Of a stretch of 64,000 bases of DNA, positions 38,253 through 49,135 are shown piece by piece (position 1 is the stretch's first letter; each line of letters starts with the position of its first letter). This DNA is from Capillidium heterosporum (lineage: Eukaryota; Entomophthoromycota; Entomophthoromycetes; Entomophthorales; Capillidiaceae). The DNA is taken from NCBI GenBank assembly GCA_016630905.1, contig WBMQ01000003.1:1612001-1676000 (forward strand). Direction: 5' to 3'. The notes under the pieces are model-generated. The model searched no databases. It was not told where the DNA came from and saw nothing but the letters and a program-made list of their open reading frames with translations. A program made the position numbers and the translations under genes.

Positions 38253-39781
38253 ATTATCTAAATTCACTCAATCTAAATGAAGAAAATGAATGGACAGGTA
38301 TAAAAGAGATTCGTTTTACTGCTCTAGCTCTATATTTATACATCTCTGTCAAGCACCTCAAATTTATAAACCATTTACCCCAGATATAGATATAACATGA
38401 TACAGTGAGACTAACATGGTTGATAGCCAGTGACTCATAGTTACTTGCTGATAAAGGCTCCAAGTTGAAAAGCTAATTGTATATGGCTAAATAAGGTATA
38501 GTTGGAGCTCAAACTTTGGAATAAAGCTGGAATCGCGTCATTCTTGATAGATAATCTAGATTGGAATCTAAATAGGAAAGGAAGCGGGATATGGACAGTA
38601 GACAAAAAGTTGGGTTGAGGAATGACTATATTCATGGGCCAATTTCAAGATACTTCCAACCTAATACATAGCTCTACTAATATTGCTTTATATATGGCTT
38701 CCCTTTACTCAAAGCATTAGTTCCTTTACTCCTTTGAAAAGAACTATTTTAAAGTTGAATAGATAGCCCTTCCTCCTTTACATCAACATATACCGCTTTT
38801 GGCTTTGTAGATGACTCCTTTGTACGCTTTACATTTTCTTTTGAGCTTTGTAGATCAAGAAAAGTTGAATATGTTTATATCTAGTTCATTCAAGCTCCAA
38901 TGATCACTTTGTAAGATGTGGAATCTTTTAGATCCAAAATCTACATCAGAAGATAAAGAATTTAAACCATCACTTTACTTGGTATTGAAGGCAAAAGAGA
39001 ACAAGAAAGTAGAGTACATGTTGAGGAAGGCTGAGAAGTCTCTAACAATACAAAAAGTATAAAAGTAAATTAGTTGGTCATTTTCCAAGATTTATAAATA
39101 GGTGAATTTTATTATAATGGATTTTTATTGTGCCAATGGAGCAAGGTTTAAGTACGGTGTGCTTTGTGGTGTGGTGTAGCATAGCTACTAGCTCAATATT
39201 TGCAAATCTTTAACTTTATAAAAATGTAGGCCAATACTCATCGCACTCTTGCTACCCACCAATCTAAATCTCAATAAGATTGGCTGCAATCACTTCTCTA
39301 TTTGCTTAACCTAAATCATGGGTGAGTTAGAGAGTGGCATCTTAAAAGGGGTAAACTTCAACAACCAATCCTTGAAGGATACTTTTCCTAAACCCCAATT
39401 CTTTTGATCTTAATAATTGGCATTACACAACTTACAAGAATTAAAGGGTTTATATGGTGAAGTTTTATTTTCTTGCAAAATTGCATATATTTGTCTGTTT
39501 CATTCGTCAGGGCTTGGAATACAATTTTGCCCGTCTTTGTTGAGAACTTGTAAATTTATAAGGGTGACTGACCTATTGAAGCGTTGGCACGAGGTCCAAA
39601 AGATAAAATTGAGATTGAGATAAAGCTTGAAACCCATTCAACCTGTCGTACCAGTCAACATACAGGGATATTATATTCCTTTGTAGCATCTAACTCTACA
39701 ATGGGCATAAATATTAAAAAGTAAAGTATTAAGTAAAAGCCAATACCCATTAAATAAAACATAATAATTTATTGTCAACAC
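38253..39781. other. Intergenic, no gene recognised
   Basis: AT-rich. A 33-codon frame at 39319 is the longest ATG-led one that caught my eye and is not convincing. Confidence 0.4.
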
Positions 39782-40243
39782 CTAGATCAAAGACTTAGCT
39801 AATCTCTTGAAGCTGAAATGGCGTTTTGATGGCTGGCCAGCTTGGTTAGGAGCCTGCTGCTGGGGAGCATCCTGCTTATCACCGTTCTGTTGAGGACCTG
39901 GGCCCTGCTGCTGAGGACCAGCCTGTTGAGGGCCTTTACCACCCTGTGACTTCTTGCTGAAGATGGCGTACAGGAACTGGACTAACTCGGGGTGGGCATC
40001 CAAACCTTTGGAGATGTACTCTAAGACTACTTTCTTCTGGTTGGAGCTGTCGTCACTTTGGGGAGAACCTTGGGAAGGACCTTGAGAAGAACCTTTTTGA
40101 GGTGGATTGGAACCTTGGTCTTTGTCGTTAGGTTTGGGGCTATCTTGAGCAACGTCACGGATGAAGTTATAGGCTTGGCTTAGGCTTAAAGCTGATACTG
40201 ACAGAGTAACGAAGGCTAGGAAGATGAAGGCGAAGAATTTCAT
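39782..40243 (-). CDS. Secreted Gln/Pro-rich protein
   Basis: A 153-residue protein with a clear signal peptide (MKFFAFIFLAFVTLSVSA), a short conserved helical segment (AYNFIRDVAQDSP), a Ser/Pro/Gln/Gly-rich linker, and a second helical block (KKVVLEYISKGLDAHPELVQFLYAIFSKK). A Gln/Pro/Gly-rich low-complexity tract follows, with a basic C-terminal tail (KRHFSFKRLAKS). No cysteines after the signal. I do not recognise a family. A diverged tandem copy lies at 40906-41226 with the same layout. It is presumably exported to the wall or outside the cell; the function is unknown. Confidence 0.75.
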   Translation of the reverse strand: MKFFAFIFLAFVTLSVSALSLSQAYNFIRDVAQDSPKPNDKDQGSNPPQKGSSQGPSQGSPQSDDSSNQKKVVLEYISKGLDAHPELVQFLYAIFSKKSQGGKGPQQAGPQQQGPGPQQNGDKQDAPQQQAPNQAGQPSKRHFSFKRLAKSLI

Positions 40244-40847
40244 ATTTGTTTAATGCTAATTTACAGGATAGATCTAAAAAGTTTGAATGGCAATTTTGGG
40301 CTTAAATATTTGTTTTCAAAGCTAGTTTTTGGTAATAGACGGAGTGAAATTGCCCGTATATTTACTCCGGCTTTGTTATGCTTCCCAGGGTTGTGGTAAC
40401 TTAGGCTTGGGTAATGTGATATACTTGAACTATAAAAATAATTGAAACTTTACTATATAAAAACTAGTATGCAAATTTGCGGACTATAAGGTGTAAGCTA
40501 AGGAAGTTGTAAACTCATCGTTTTTCGTATCAAGACGGAGCTTAAAAGTTTAGATGAGCTGGTAGACCGTAATAATGATAATACTAAATTCATTCAGTTA
40601 TAAAAATGCCAGAGTGTTGGATGTATGCACTTATAGCATCTATAGGTACTTTTCAAATATGCTAACCTTCACATTGTGAGCCATTTGCGTTTGTTTATCA
40701 CCCAATTATTAACTTGTAGCTCTATACTACGAGATTAATTATAAGCATTGAAAATCAAACCCTATAAATAAAAGGCAGCAGTTCATTTAATAAAAACATT
40801 TAACTTAAACACAGTTTATTAACAGCAGATACTAGTTAATTAAAAGA

Positions 40848-41226
40848 TTCTTTCAAACTTGATTTTGTGCTTCTGTGGCTGTCTAGTCTGGTTAGAAAAT
40901 TGCTATTAGTTAGCATTATAGCTCTCATCATTCTTCTGAGAAGCCTTACCGCTCTGCAACTTCTCACTGAAGATGATATACAAGAGTTGGGTCAACTCGA
41001 GGTAGGTATTCCAACCTTTGGAGATATACTTCAAAACAAACTTCTTCTGACTGGAAGTGCCGTTCTCTTGGTGGAAGCCTTTAGCTTGACTGAGGGGTTT
41101 ATTTTGACTTGAAAGTTTCGGGTTGTCTTGAGCGATGTCATGGATGAAATGATAAGCTTGATTTGGGTTTGAAGCTGATATTGACAGGATAGCGAAGGCT
41201 AAGAAGGTGAAGGGAAAGAATTTCAT
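40848..41226 (-). pseudogene. Truncated tandem copy of the secreted Gln/Pro-rich protein
   Basis: Paralogue of 39782-40243: signal peptide MKFFPFTFLAFAILSISA, then AYHFIHDIAQDNP and KKFVLKYISKGWNTYLELTQLLY. The Gln/Pro tract is shortened and the frame ends in two consecutive stops (TAA TAG, 40911-40906). Past them the same frame continues as QFSNQTRQPQKHKIKF, clearly matching the tail of the paralogue, where the aligned codons are CAG CAG CAG. So the stops replaced glutamine codons. It either makes a shortened secreted protein (106 residues) or is on the way to being a pseudogene. Confidence 0.7.
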
Positions 41227-42815
41227 TTTGTGTATTGGTCTCGAGGTAAATCTAAAAAAGTTTGAGTGTTGTATTAGAGTTTAGCTATTAGTTTCCAAAT
41301 TTTATTGTATATATGGATAGAGTAAAGTTGCCAGCACAAAGTCTATGGTTTAATTATGTTTCTCAGAACTCTAGTAGCATGATGTAGTTGAGGTACCATA
41401 AGAACCAAATTGAAAATTCACTATATGCAAATAAATGGGACGTAAGGTATAAGCAAAGGAAGTTATAAGTGAACTTTATAGTAAGTTCAATTGCTATGTT
41501 TCTATCAAGATGATACTTGTAAAGTTTGGATACGTTGAGAAACAGAAATAAATACTATACTAAGCCCAGCTAGTTTAAATAGGAATCAATACATAAAAGT
41601 ATTTGATATATATGCCAGTATACACTATACATATACCTTTTAACAACTTTAATTCATCTATTTAATTATAAATTTATGAGTATATTTATTATAGTGCATT
41701 AGAAACTGAGCAGCTAGGAGCATCCCAAGTAATTAATGTGTGTATTGATAAGTTCTTTTATATTGGCCTTTACAGTAGACTTCTCCATCCTATCACTCCT
41801 TTTGCTCCTATTCGTTTGCCGCATCGTCCAAAAATTAATATTTTGTGTAAATAGCAGCTATTTGCTAAAGGGGATGTTTAAGCTTTTCTTAAGTCTGTAC
41901 AATAGTAAGTACGTTGTATATAATTAAGAAAATATGCTCTCTATATAGATTTAGCCTCCATGTATTAGTATTTTCCGTAAGGATAAACAGTCATCTATTA
42001 TTGAAGCTTGTTGGCCAAACTGAATTCTACACTCCAAAACGTTATAAAGCAACCACCAAAATTGGAGATTACTTTTGTAGATCCCATCAGATGTTTGTCA
42101 GGCATTTATAAAAAGTAAGCTTAGGTTGAATAGCAAGCTATATATTTGTGCTTAGTACCTGGTACTGTATTTTCTGAAAGGTTTGTTTCAAAACCAGTAA
42201 AGCAGCTTCCTCTACAAACAAAGCAATTTATACATGAGTATAAAGTTACGTTTAGTTAAAACAACTACCAATTTTTCAAGACGAATCTTAAATAGATAAG
42301 TAGTAAATATTTTATCAAATATTTTTACTAATAACTAGAGTATTGGTATAAGTAGACATATAGCCACAGTTATGATCGGTTGATAAACTTTAAATAACTG
42401 TGGCTCTCATAACTAGATACTATATTATAAAATTAAAGCGAAAGGAAAGGTATTTATAGAATTAGTGGAAGTTAATACTGTAATCTTCACGAAATACTAT
42501 ATTCAACGATGTAGAGGTTAATAAATTAAAGTGAAATTGAACAGAAGGTATAATCACTAATGAGATGGCATCTAAAGTGGCAAAGTTTATATTTCTCAGT
42601 TTAAATATCATAGCAGGCTATCTAAACAATAATTTTAAGATAAATTTATTAAGCTTAAATATATAACTGTATATCTTTTATATTGATTATAGTTGTTTGA
42701 TGTAAAGAATTAACCAAGGCGTATACTACAATTATGCTACATAAAAATATAAAATACCAATCTTAATACGAAAATACTATATCAACTATAATATTTATTA
42801 AGTATTACAGCTAAT
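41227..42815. other. Intergenic, no gene recognised
   Basis: A 63-codon hydrophobic frame (41736-41927) has no supporting feature and is probably chance. Confidence 0.35.
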
Positions 42816-43112
42816 TTACTCTTGCTTTTTATCACAGCTGAAAAACATAGCACCCTTCTGGCAGTACATCTGCTTGGGACACTCACAGTCCATCTTTACG
42901 AACTTGCCTTTCTTGCAAATATAGTAAGAACCATAAGCATCAGGGTTGCAGAACCCAGTGGACTCAGTACAGTTATCTCCAGGCTTAGCAAACACGTAAC
43001 GAGCAATAGGATTGCCGTACTCGGGTAACTTGGCACACTTGTTGTTACACTTGGAGGGATTGGCGCTTAAGAACTGGAGAGAAGCTAGGACGAATAAGGT
43101 GTTGAATTGCAT
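42816..43112 (-). CDS. Small secreted cysteine-rich protein, copy A
   Basis: A 98-residue protein with signal peptide (MQFNTLFVLASLQFLSA) and a mature part with nine cysteines. The second half (GFC...YGSYYICKKGKFVKMDCECPKQMYCQKG...SC) has the spacing and the 'YY.C..GK' core reminiscent of chitin-binding type-2/peritrophin modules. The match is by eye only. About 75% identical to the copy at 44283-44576. A TATATAA lies 62-68 nt upstream of the start. Small secreted Cys-rich proteins of this kind are often wall components or effectors; no role can be assigned from sequence. Confidence 0.8.
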   Translation of the reverse strand: MQFNTLFVLASLQFLSANPSKCNNKCAKLPEYGNPIARYVFAKPGDNCTESTGFCNPDAYGSYYICKKGKFVKMDCECPKQMYCQKGAMFFSCDKKQE

Positions 43113-44282
43113 TTTGTATATAACTTTGACTTTGTTATTGGATATAACTCCAACTTTGGTATATGACGAACCTTTATATAGCTTTAGTTACGTCTATCTA
43201 CCTTTATCTTTAAGGTTTGGTCAGATACCCGCTGATGCCTTTAAATAACTCGGCGGTTTTCAAAAAAGTTTGGATGGCCGATTATAGATTGTAAAGAAGC
43301 GAAGGTTTATTGACGAAAGACACTAAAAACACAGCTACTTGTGTATAAATAAACTTATTCTTCAATAGGTTTGATGGATGTATCAGCTAGGTCTAGATGT
43401 AGGTTTGTCGATACCGCTCATTGATTACACTAGTTAGCTGGTACTATCAGAACTACTATAATCAGTTGGTTTATATAGCAGCCAAACCTTTAGATAACTA
43501 TAAATGTCTTCAATAAGATCTACTCATAGGTTAAGCCTTTCTATCCAACCAACCAGGTACCATGAAGTTTTGAAAATTGCAAAATTTATACCTTGCGAGT
43601 CTTTATCCCACCTATAAAGGTTATAGATATACTAATAAACCTCAATATCTGGCTGTAGAGTTTTTATAAAACGCAGTTTTAGTTGTTAGAACCATTGTAT
43701 CATTAGAATGTTGATATAGCATCAATAACTTTCGAAGCACTGAGAGCCTGTAGCCAACTACTAATACCTCAATTCGGATTCTAGATAGACAAGTAATAAA
43801 TAGCTTGCCGAATCTTTTCACAAACAGCTGAAGAACTAGTATAAGTAAAAAAAATATAAATACAGTTAAAACCAACAGACAAGCCTTAAGAAATTTAATT
43901 TCCATCATTAAACATAAGGTTCCTCAGTAGAGGTGAAAGGAGTAGCTATCAACCATACAAATTGGAGAAGGCTAAACTTTCCAACAACACTATATTTAAA
44001 AGTATGGATGATGTGTTTTTCAGATAGATAGATAGTAAATTAACTAATGAATCACGTATGTGATAGCTAAGTTGATGACAACTGGTACAAATACTATCAT
44101 AGGCCTTTTAGATAGACGCCTGAAAACAAAGTAAAATTCAATGATAAAGACTAACATTTTTGACGGTAAATATAAATAATTTATATAAAATGCCGAAGCC
44201 ATTATGAAAACAGGAAAATACTGTACAAAATTTCAGAGCACTACTTTAACAAATATTATTTTTACTAAACATAACAAACAAT
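43113..44282. other. Intergenic between the Cys-rich paralogues
   Basis: Apart from the promoter of copy A (TATATAA at 43174-43180, minus strand) I see only an 88-codon hydrophobic minus-strand frame (43908-43642), which lacks any conserved feature. Confidence 0.35.
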
Positions 44283-44576
44283 TTAGGCAGTTTTCTTGTT
44301 GCAGCTGAAGAACATGGCACCCTTCTGGCAGTACATTGATTCGGGGCACTCGCAGTTGGTCTTTACGAACTTACCCTCCTTACATATGTAGTAGGAACCG
44401 TAGGATTCGTGGTCACAGAAACCAGTGGAATCGGTGCAGGAATCTTCAGGCTTGGAGAAAACGTAACGGGCGATGGGATTGCCGTACTGGGGAAGTTTGG
44501 CGCACTTGTCGCACTTGGTGGGGTTGGCGGTCAAGAATTGGAGAGAAGCGAGGACAAATAAAGTGTTGAATTTCAT
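44283..44576 (-). CDS. Small secreted cysteine-rich protein, copy B
   Basis: A 97-residue paralogue of 42816-43112 with the same signal peptide type (MKFNTLFVLASLQFLTA), the same nine cysteines, and the shared segments YGNPIARYVF, GSYYIC and YCQKGAMFFSC. Differences are concentrated in charged surface positions, so purifying selection on the fold is likely. A TATATAA lies 38-44 nt upstream of the start (44614-44620). Copy A and copy B are in the same orientation 1.2 kb apart, a simple tandem duplication. Confidence 0.8.
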   Translation of the reverse strand: MKFNTLFVLASLQFLTANPTKCDKCAKLPQYGNPIARYVFSKPEDSCTDSTGFCDHESYGSYYICKEGKFVKTNCECPESMYCQKGAMFFSCNKKTA

Positions 44577-47500
44577 TTTGAAGATAGCTCGAATTCTTGT
44601 GTACTACAGCCATTTATATAGTCTTCATTACGTCTATTTATTTTTAGGTAAAGTCATCTTTTCCTTGACACCTTTAAATAGATTGGTATTTCATAAGAGA
44701 AAAGCTGTACAAAAGCGACTAAAAGTTCATTTATTTGAGTATAAATAGACTAATCCTCCAGCCTATGTAATCGATGTTTTAACTGGGTTTAAATGTTGGT
44801 TGCGGGTAATGCTTAACCATTATGCTAGTTAAAGCGATCAAAGCTGCTAAAATTAGGTAATCCATTCAGCTTGAGAGGAAGTGAAGACCCCTTTAGCCAA
44901 CTATTGGTGGGTAGGTGCCTCAATAGCCATTTTAAAATCTTCTCAAGCAGAACTTTTCCAATTCACATTGCTATCCTTCAAGAATACCTCTTGTTTCGAA
45001 ATGAAGCTATAAATAGCTGTAGTCAGAGGGGGTGGATACTATCCGTTCAACAAAGCTGTGTAATTTTTTGCATCTAAACTTGTAAAAACTACATATCATT
45101 ACTGAATAGTGTTATATTGATTTCTATAGGCAGAAACGTTTCAAATATATACAAATAAAGTACTTTTGCTAAACGCTACTATTTTCTACAGAGATGAGGC
45201 AGCAATGCATGCTTTATAGAGCTGTATCTGTTTAAGCTTGACTTGAGATGAGCGGTATCTAGGTATATGTAAATTGACTAATTTAAATATAGTGCCCTAT
45301 ACCTCCACCACTATTCCATTTACGATAATATGAGGTAAATGTGCAAAGTACTTGGCAATTATTTTGTAGAGCATTGTATAGTCGCTATATCTAATTATAA
45401 ACAATATAGAAACTAATTTCCCGATGTTTTATATTATATAGAAGACCTTTTCACTTTTATCGAAAGGGTTTTCCTCGATAAAGTAGTGACTTTTGTACTA
45501 GAATGTTCACTATACATTTGGCGCTTTCCTAACATAGCCAATAATTCCCATAGTAAATCTGTTTATTTGAGGATTTCTCAAATTAAACTCTAATCCCTTA
45601 AAACCTGAAATTCTAAGCTTCTATTGGCTAGAGCGAGATTTAATTGATTATTGAAATGAGTAGCAATTGCCGCCTATGTTAGGAAGTTGCCATCTAAAAA
45701 TAATACAAAATATAAACTCCTACACTCTTTAAAACTAACACGATACTCAGATATATGAGTAGGTTGACCCAAGTAATTTGGTATCGATAATTTCACAAAT
45801 TTACACGGAAATTCTATATATTCATTAGGAGACTTTACTAGGCCTTCCAAAAGCCGTTTGCATTACAGATTATGGTGCAAAAGTAATTGTCTACCATATC
45901 AAACAATCGTGTAAAAGTGGAAATTTTGAGATCAAAATCAAATCAGCATGTTGAAAAGCCATACTTTATTCTATAGTCTATGATACGATCATAAATAACA
46001 TACAGCAGCTGCAACTTAAAACAAGCTTTATACTTTGTATATTGGATTAGCACTAAACTGTGCGAAATATTTTATGATTTGGTCCAAGTCGGATATAATC
46101 CTTTTACTTAATCGATGGGGACACGCCTGCCTATTGTAATATATTTGCATATATGTTGTGCTTGTAGAAAAATTCGTAGATTTAAATTCGAGTTGGTAAC
46201 AAGGGATAAATTAGGGAAAACTCTTAAACTTATTCCGATAGGATTGGCAAACTTTTACAAGTTAGCTTTGAATGGACTTGTTGGCTAATTTGAACACTTT
46301 TTTAAGTTCGTTTGGCATTTTATTAAATGAAACTCGTCGATTGATGCTCTTGTACTTGATAGGCATGACTCATTACAGCTTTTAAGATCATGTGCCTATG
46401 AGAAGTCTACAATGTAGGTAGTGGGTATTCAAAGACTTATAGATTACGGGATAACCGGGGTCCTTTTAGCTGGGTATAAAATTTTTGCAATGTGTAGACA
46501 ATTTATTTTAGTTGATCATCTACGATCGTATAAGTTAGATGGGGTTGATACCCGTTCCCGTTACAAAGGCTACAAAAATTTAGCCATGAAAACTAGGTAT
46601 AGACTGTATAGGCAAGTAGTCTAGACAAACTTCATACTACAGAGAATGCACAAACTATATCCATTTGCAAAGTTATTAGGTACACGTAATCAAGCGACTT
46701 TTATATATGATTTCAAATATAAACAGTTTACTAAACTACTAGTCTAATATATCTGAAAACGATTATAAAGCGGCAGTTTATTAAAAAACACTTTAGATAA
46801 ACCCTAATCAAAAGTAGCTAACACAAGCCTCAAATACTATAGATAGATCTGATAATAACTTAAATACCAATCAAAACTTTTATTGCACTCCCTATATCAT
46901 CCGATTATAAGTATATAGCTTCACCTGTAAAATGTGCTCTGAAAAGCGACAATGCTCCAATAGACAAAAACACTGTAACGAAGCTGGTATGCCTCATATG
47001 GTCGCCTTTACTTGGCATTTCCCACTCCCTCTGTTCTGAATTACACCTAAAATTTCATTAAATTATGCTTGATAAGGTTGTAGGTATAATTCGGAACAGA
47101 GACAGCATTATAAACCGGATACCTTTCATGGTTTGAAATCATGAACGATACCCAAAGACAGCGGAGTTTAAAGTTTCAGCCTATTAAATTGTGCTAGATA
47201 GGTCATCAGTTACCAGTAATAAGAAAGTTCGCCATGTGTACGCTGAAAGTACCCAGCTAAAACAAGGGGGAGTCAAGTATTGTGATAAAGGCTAAAAGAC
47301 AAGCCTCCAAATTCCAAATCACTCACCTCACCAAACATAAAAGCTTTCTATAGTACAGCCTACCTTAAAGTCCACCTTGCGATAACCATGTCAAAGTTAG
47401 ATATAAATTGTACGAGATGGAGGCAATTATACCCTCGGAATTTCTAGCTCATAATACAGTGGGAATAGGTTAGCATCTTAAATTAATATAAAATACGTGA

Positions 47501-48262
47501 AGCTTTTGTAAAAGCTGACCACGCTGCCTAAACTTTACCCCATTAGTCGCGGCATTGAAGTTTTTATACTCAAAGTGCATTTTCTATCAAAACTAATGGA
47601 AAATAAAATGTTGGCAACAGTTTTTGTAAAGCATCGGCTAGTCCGACAGATGCTTATTGTAAGAGATGTATATTCCTGTGTAGCATTCAAATTCATTAGC
47701 TAGAGAGAATACAGTTGAGCTTAGTCAACTTGTTTTAAAACTATACACTAGGTCGAAGTTTTACTTAGCTGGTTTAAATGATGGTGGTTGAAGCTGTAAC
47801 CCAAAAGCAACCAACTGAGAGCTTTATAGAGTGAAAGCATTCAAGTATAGAAGTGTCGATTTGGAAATGGTGTTCTTCATATTGGCAACATAATTTGCTA
47901 AAGACGAAGGTTGTACACTAGCGGTTGAAATACATATTGAAAATTAGAATATCTAATTAATGTGTTAATATAGGTTTCAAATAAAAGGAATAGACCATGA
48001 TAGCCAATTTAATGCTTACAATACCTTTTTGTGATGATTTTATTATATCATATGCCAAACAAATATATAAAGCTAGATGAATCTCAAAGTTTTATTATTA
48101 TGAGGTTTGTAGAAGGAAGAACATATCAACTAGATGAGGTTATTTTCAAGTACGAGCAGCGTAGCAAAACAAGAGCTAGGCTAAGGGCGTCACAGTAGTG
48201 GTAAGGTAGAAAACATGATTAATATATATAACTTTTAGGCATTGGGTCAACCGGTTATCACA
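44577..48262. other. Gene-poor interval, 3.7 kb
   Basis: Only short frames without protein-like character. No repeat or RNA gene recognised. Confidence 0.35.
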
Positions 48263-49135
48263 CTAGTAGTTGAGATTCAAGCTGCCGAAGGTTGGGAGGA
48301 GAGTATCGAAAGCGGGATTCAATGGGTTAGTAAACGGGGTGGTGTAGCCAGAGTTGGGATTGGGAAAGTCCAAAATGAACTCGGAAAACGGGTTGACAGT
48401 CAAGTTGGGATCGTCTAGATCAGCCAAACTCTTGTTGGGAGAGTTGAAACTAAGGTCAGCGTTACTGTAGTTGAAGCTGTCGTACCGGGATGGGTAGGGT
48501 GCTGGGTAAGATAAGTTCATACTGTAGTTATTTTGAAAGTTGAGGTTGAAAGTGGGGGATATGGAAGAGGTAGATTCCATTTCGTAGTTGAAGCTGTTGA
48601 GATCTTGAAGGGTGGTGTCAACGGTAAGGCTGCTGAATAAGCCAGTATTTGGGTTGGGTGAGACACACACGCTGTTGTTTATGGAGAAGGGGTGGTAGAG
48701 GCTATAATCGCTTTCCAGGTAAGGGTGTTGCATGGATGTGTTGTGAGGTTGGGGTAGAAAAGTAGCGTCGAATCTCTGAGAGATAACTATGGCTTTGATT
48801 TCAGCATCTCGATCCATAATAGGCCTTCTAAAGTTAGTTAGATCGCGACAGTTGTTGATCCGCCTCTCCTTGGCCCTACGGTTTTGGAACCAAGTCTTCA
48901 GCTTCTTCATGTCCAAAGGCATCTCCTGCTCCATGAAGCGTAAGTAATAGTTGCTGGGCCTAGTGGTTATGGCGAATACAGCCTCCAGTTTGGCGACCAA
49001 GGAAGGGTCGATTCTCGTCTTTTTGGGGTTCTTAGGATCGTAAAGGGCGAAAGTGATAGTATCCTGAGTATTGGCCTTGTCATGCTTCAAGTTGGTGTTG
49101 GTTCTAGCTTCGAGGGATTTGGGTTCAAAGTGCAT
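48263..49135 (-). CDS. Homeodomain transcription factor
   Basis: A 290-residue intronless gene. Residues about 35-95 form a typical (non-TALE) homeodomain: KKTRIDPSLVAKLEAVF for helix 1, RFMEQEMPLDMKKL for helix 2 and the turn, and recognition helix 3 TWFQNRRAKERR with the DNA-contacting Gln-Asn-Arg. The remainder is rich in Asn, Ser, Pro, Phe and Tyr with few charges, like an activation domain. It is unlikely to be a mating-type gene on present evidence, since nothing else of a mating locus is beside it. A TATATAA at 49191-49197 lies 56 nt upstream of the start. Targets unknown. Confidence 0.9.
   Translation of the reverse strand: MHFEPKSLEARTNTNLKHDKANTQDTITFALYDPKNPKKTRIDPSLVAKLEAVFAITTRPSNYYLRFMEQEMPLDMKKLKTWFQNRRAKERRINNCRDLTNFRRPIMDRDAEIKAIVISQRFDATFLPQPHNTSMQHPYLESDYSLYHPFSINNSVCVSPNPNTGLFSSLTVDTTLQDLNSFNYEMESTSSISPTFNLNFQNNYSMNLSYPAPYPSRYDSFNYSNADLSFNSPNKSLADLDDPNLTVNPFSEFILDFPNPNSGYTTPFTNPLNPAFDTLLPTFGSLNLNY

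Noticed and set aside
43642-43908. 88-codon hydrophobic frame between the Cys-rich genes
   Set aside because: Could be a membrane peptide, but there is no paralogue, promoter motif or conserved feature to support it.
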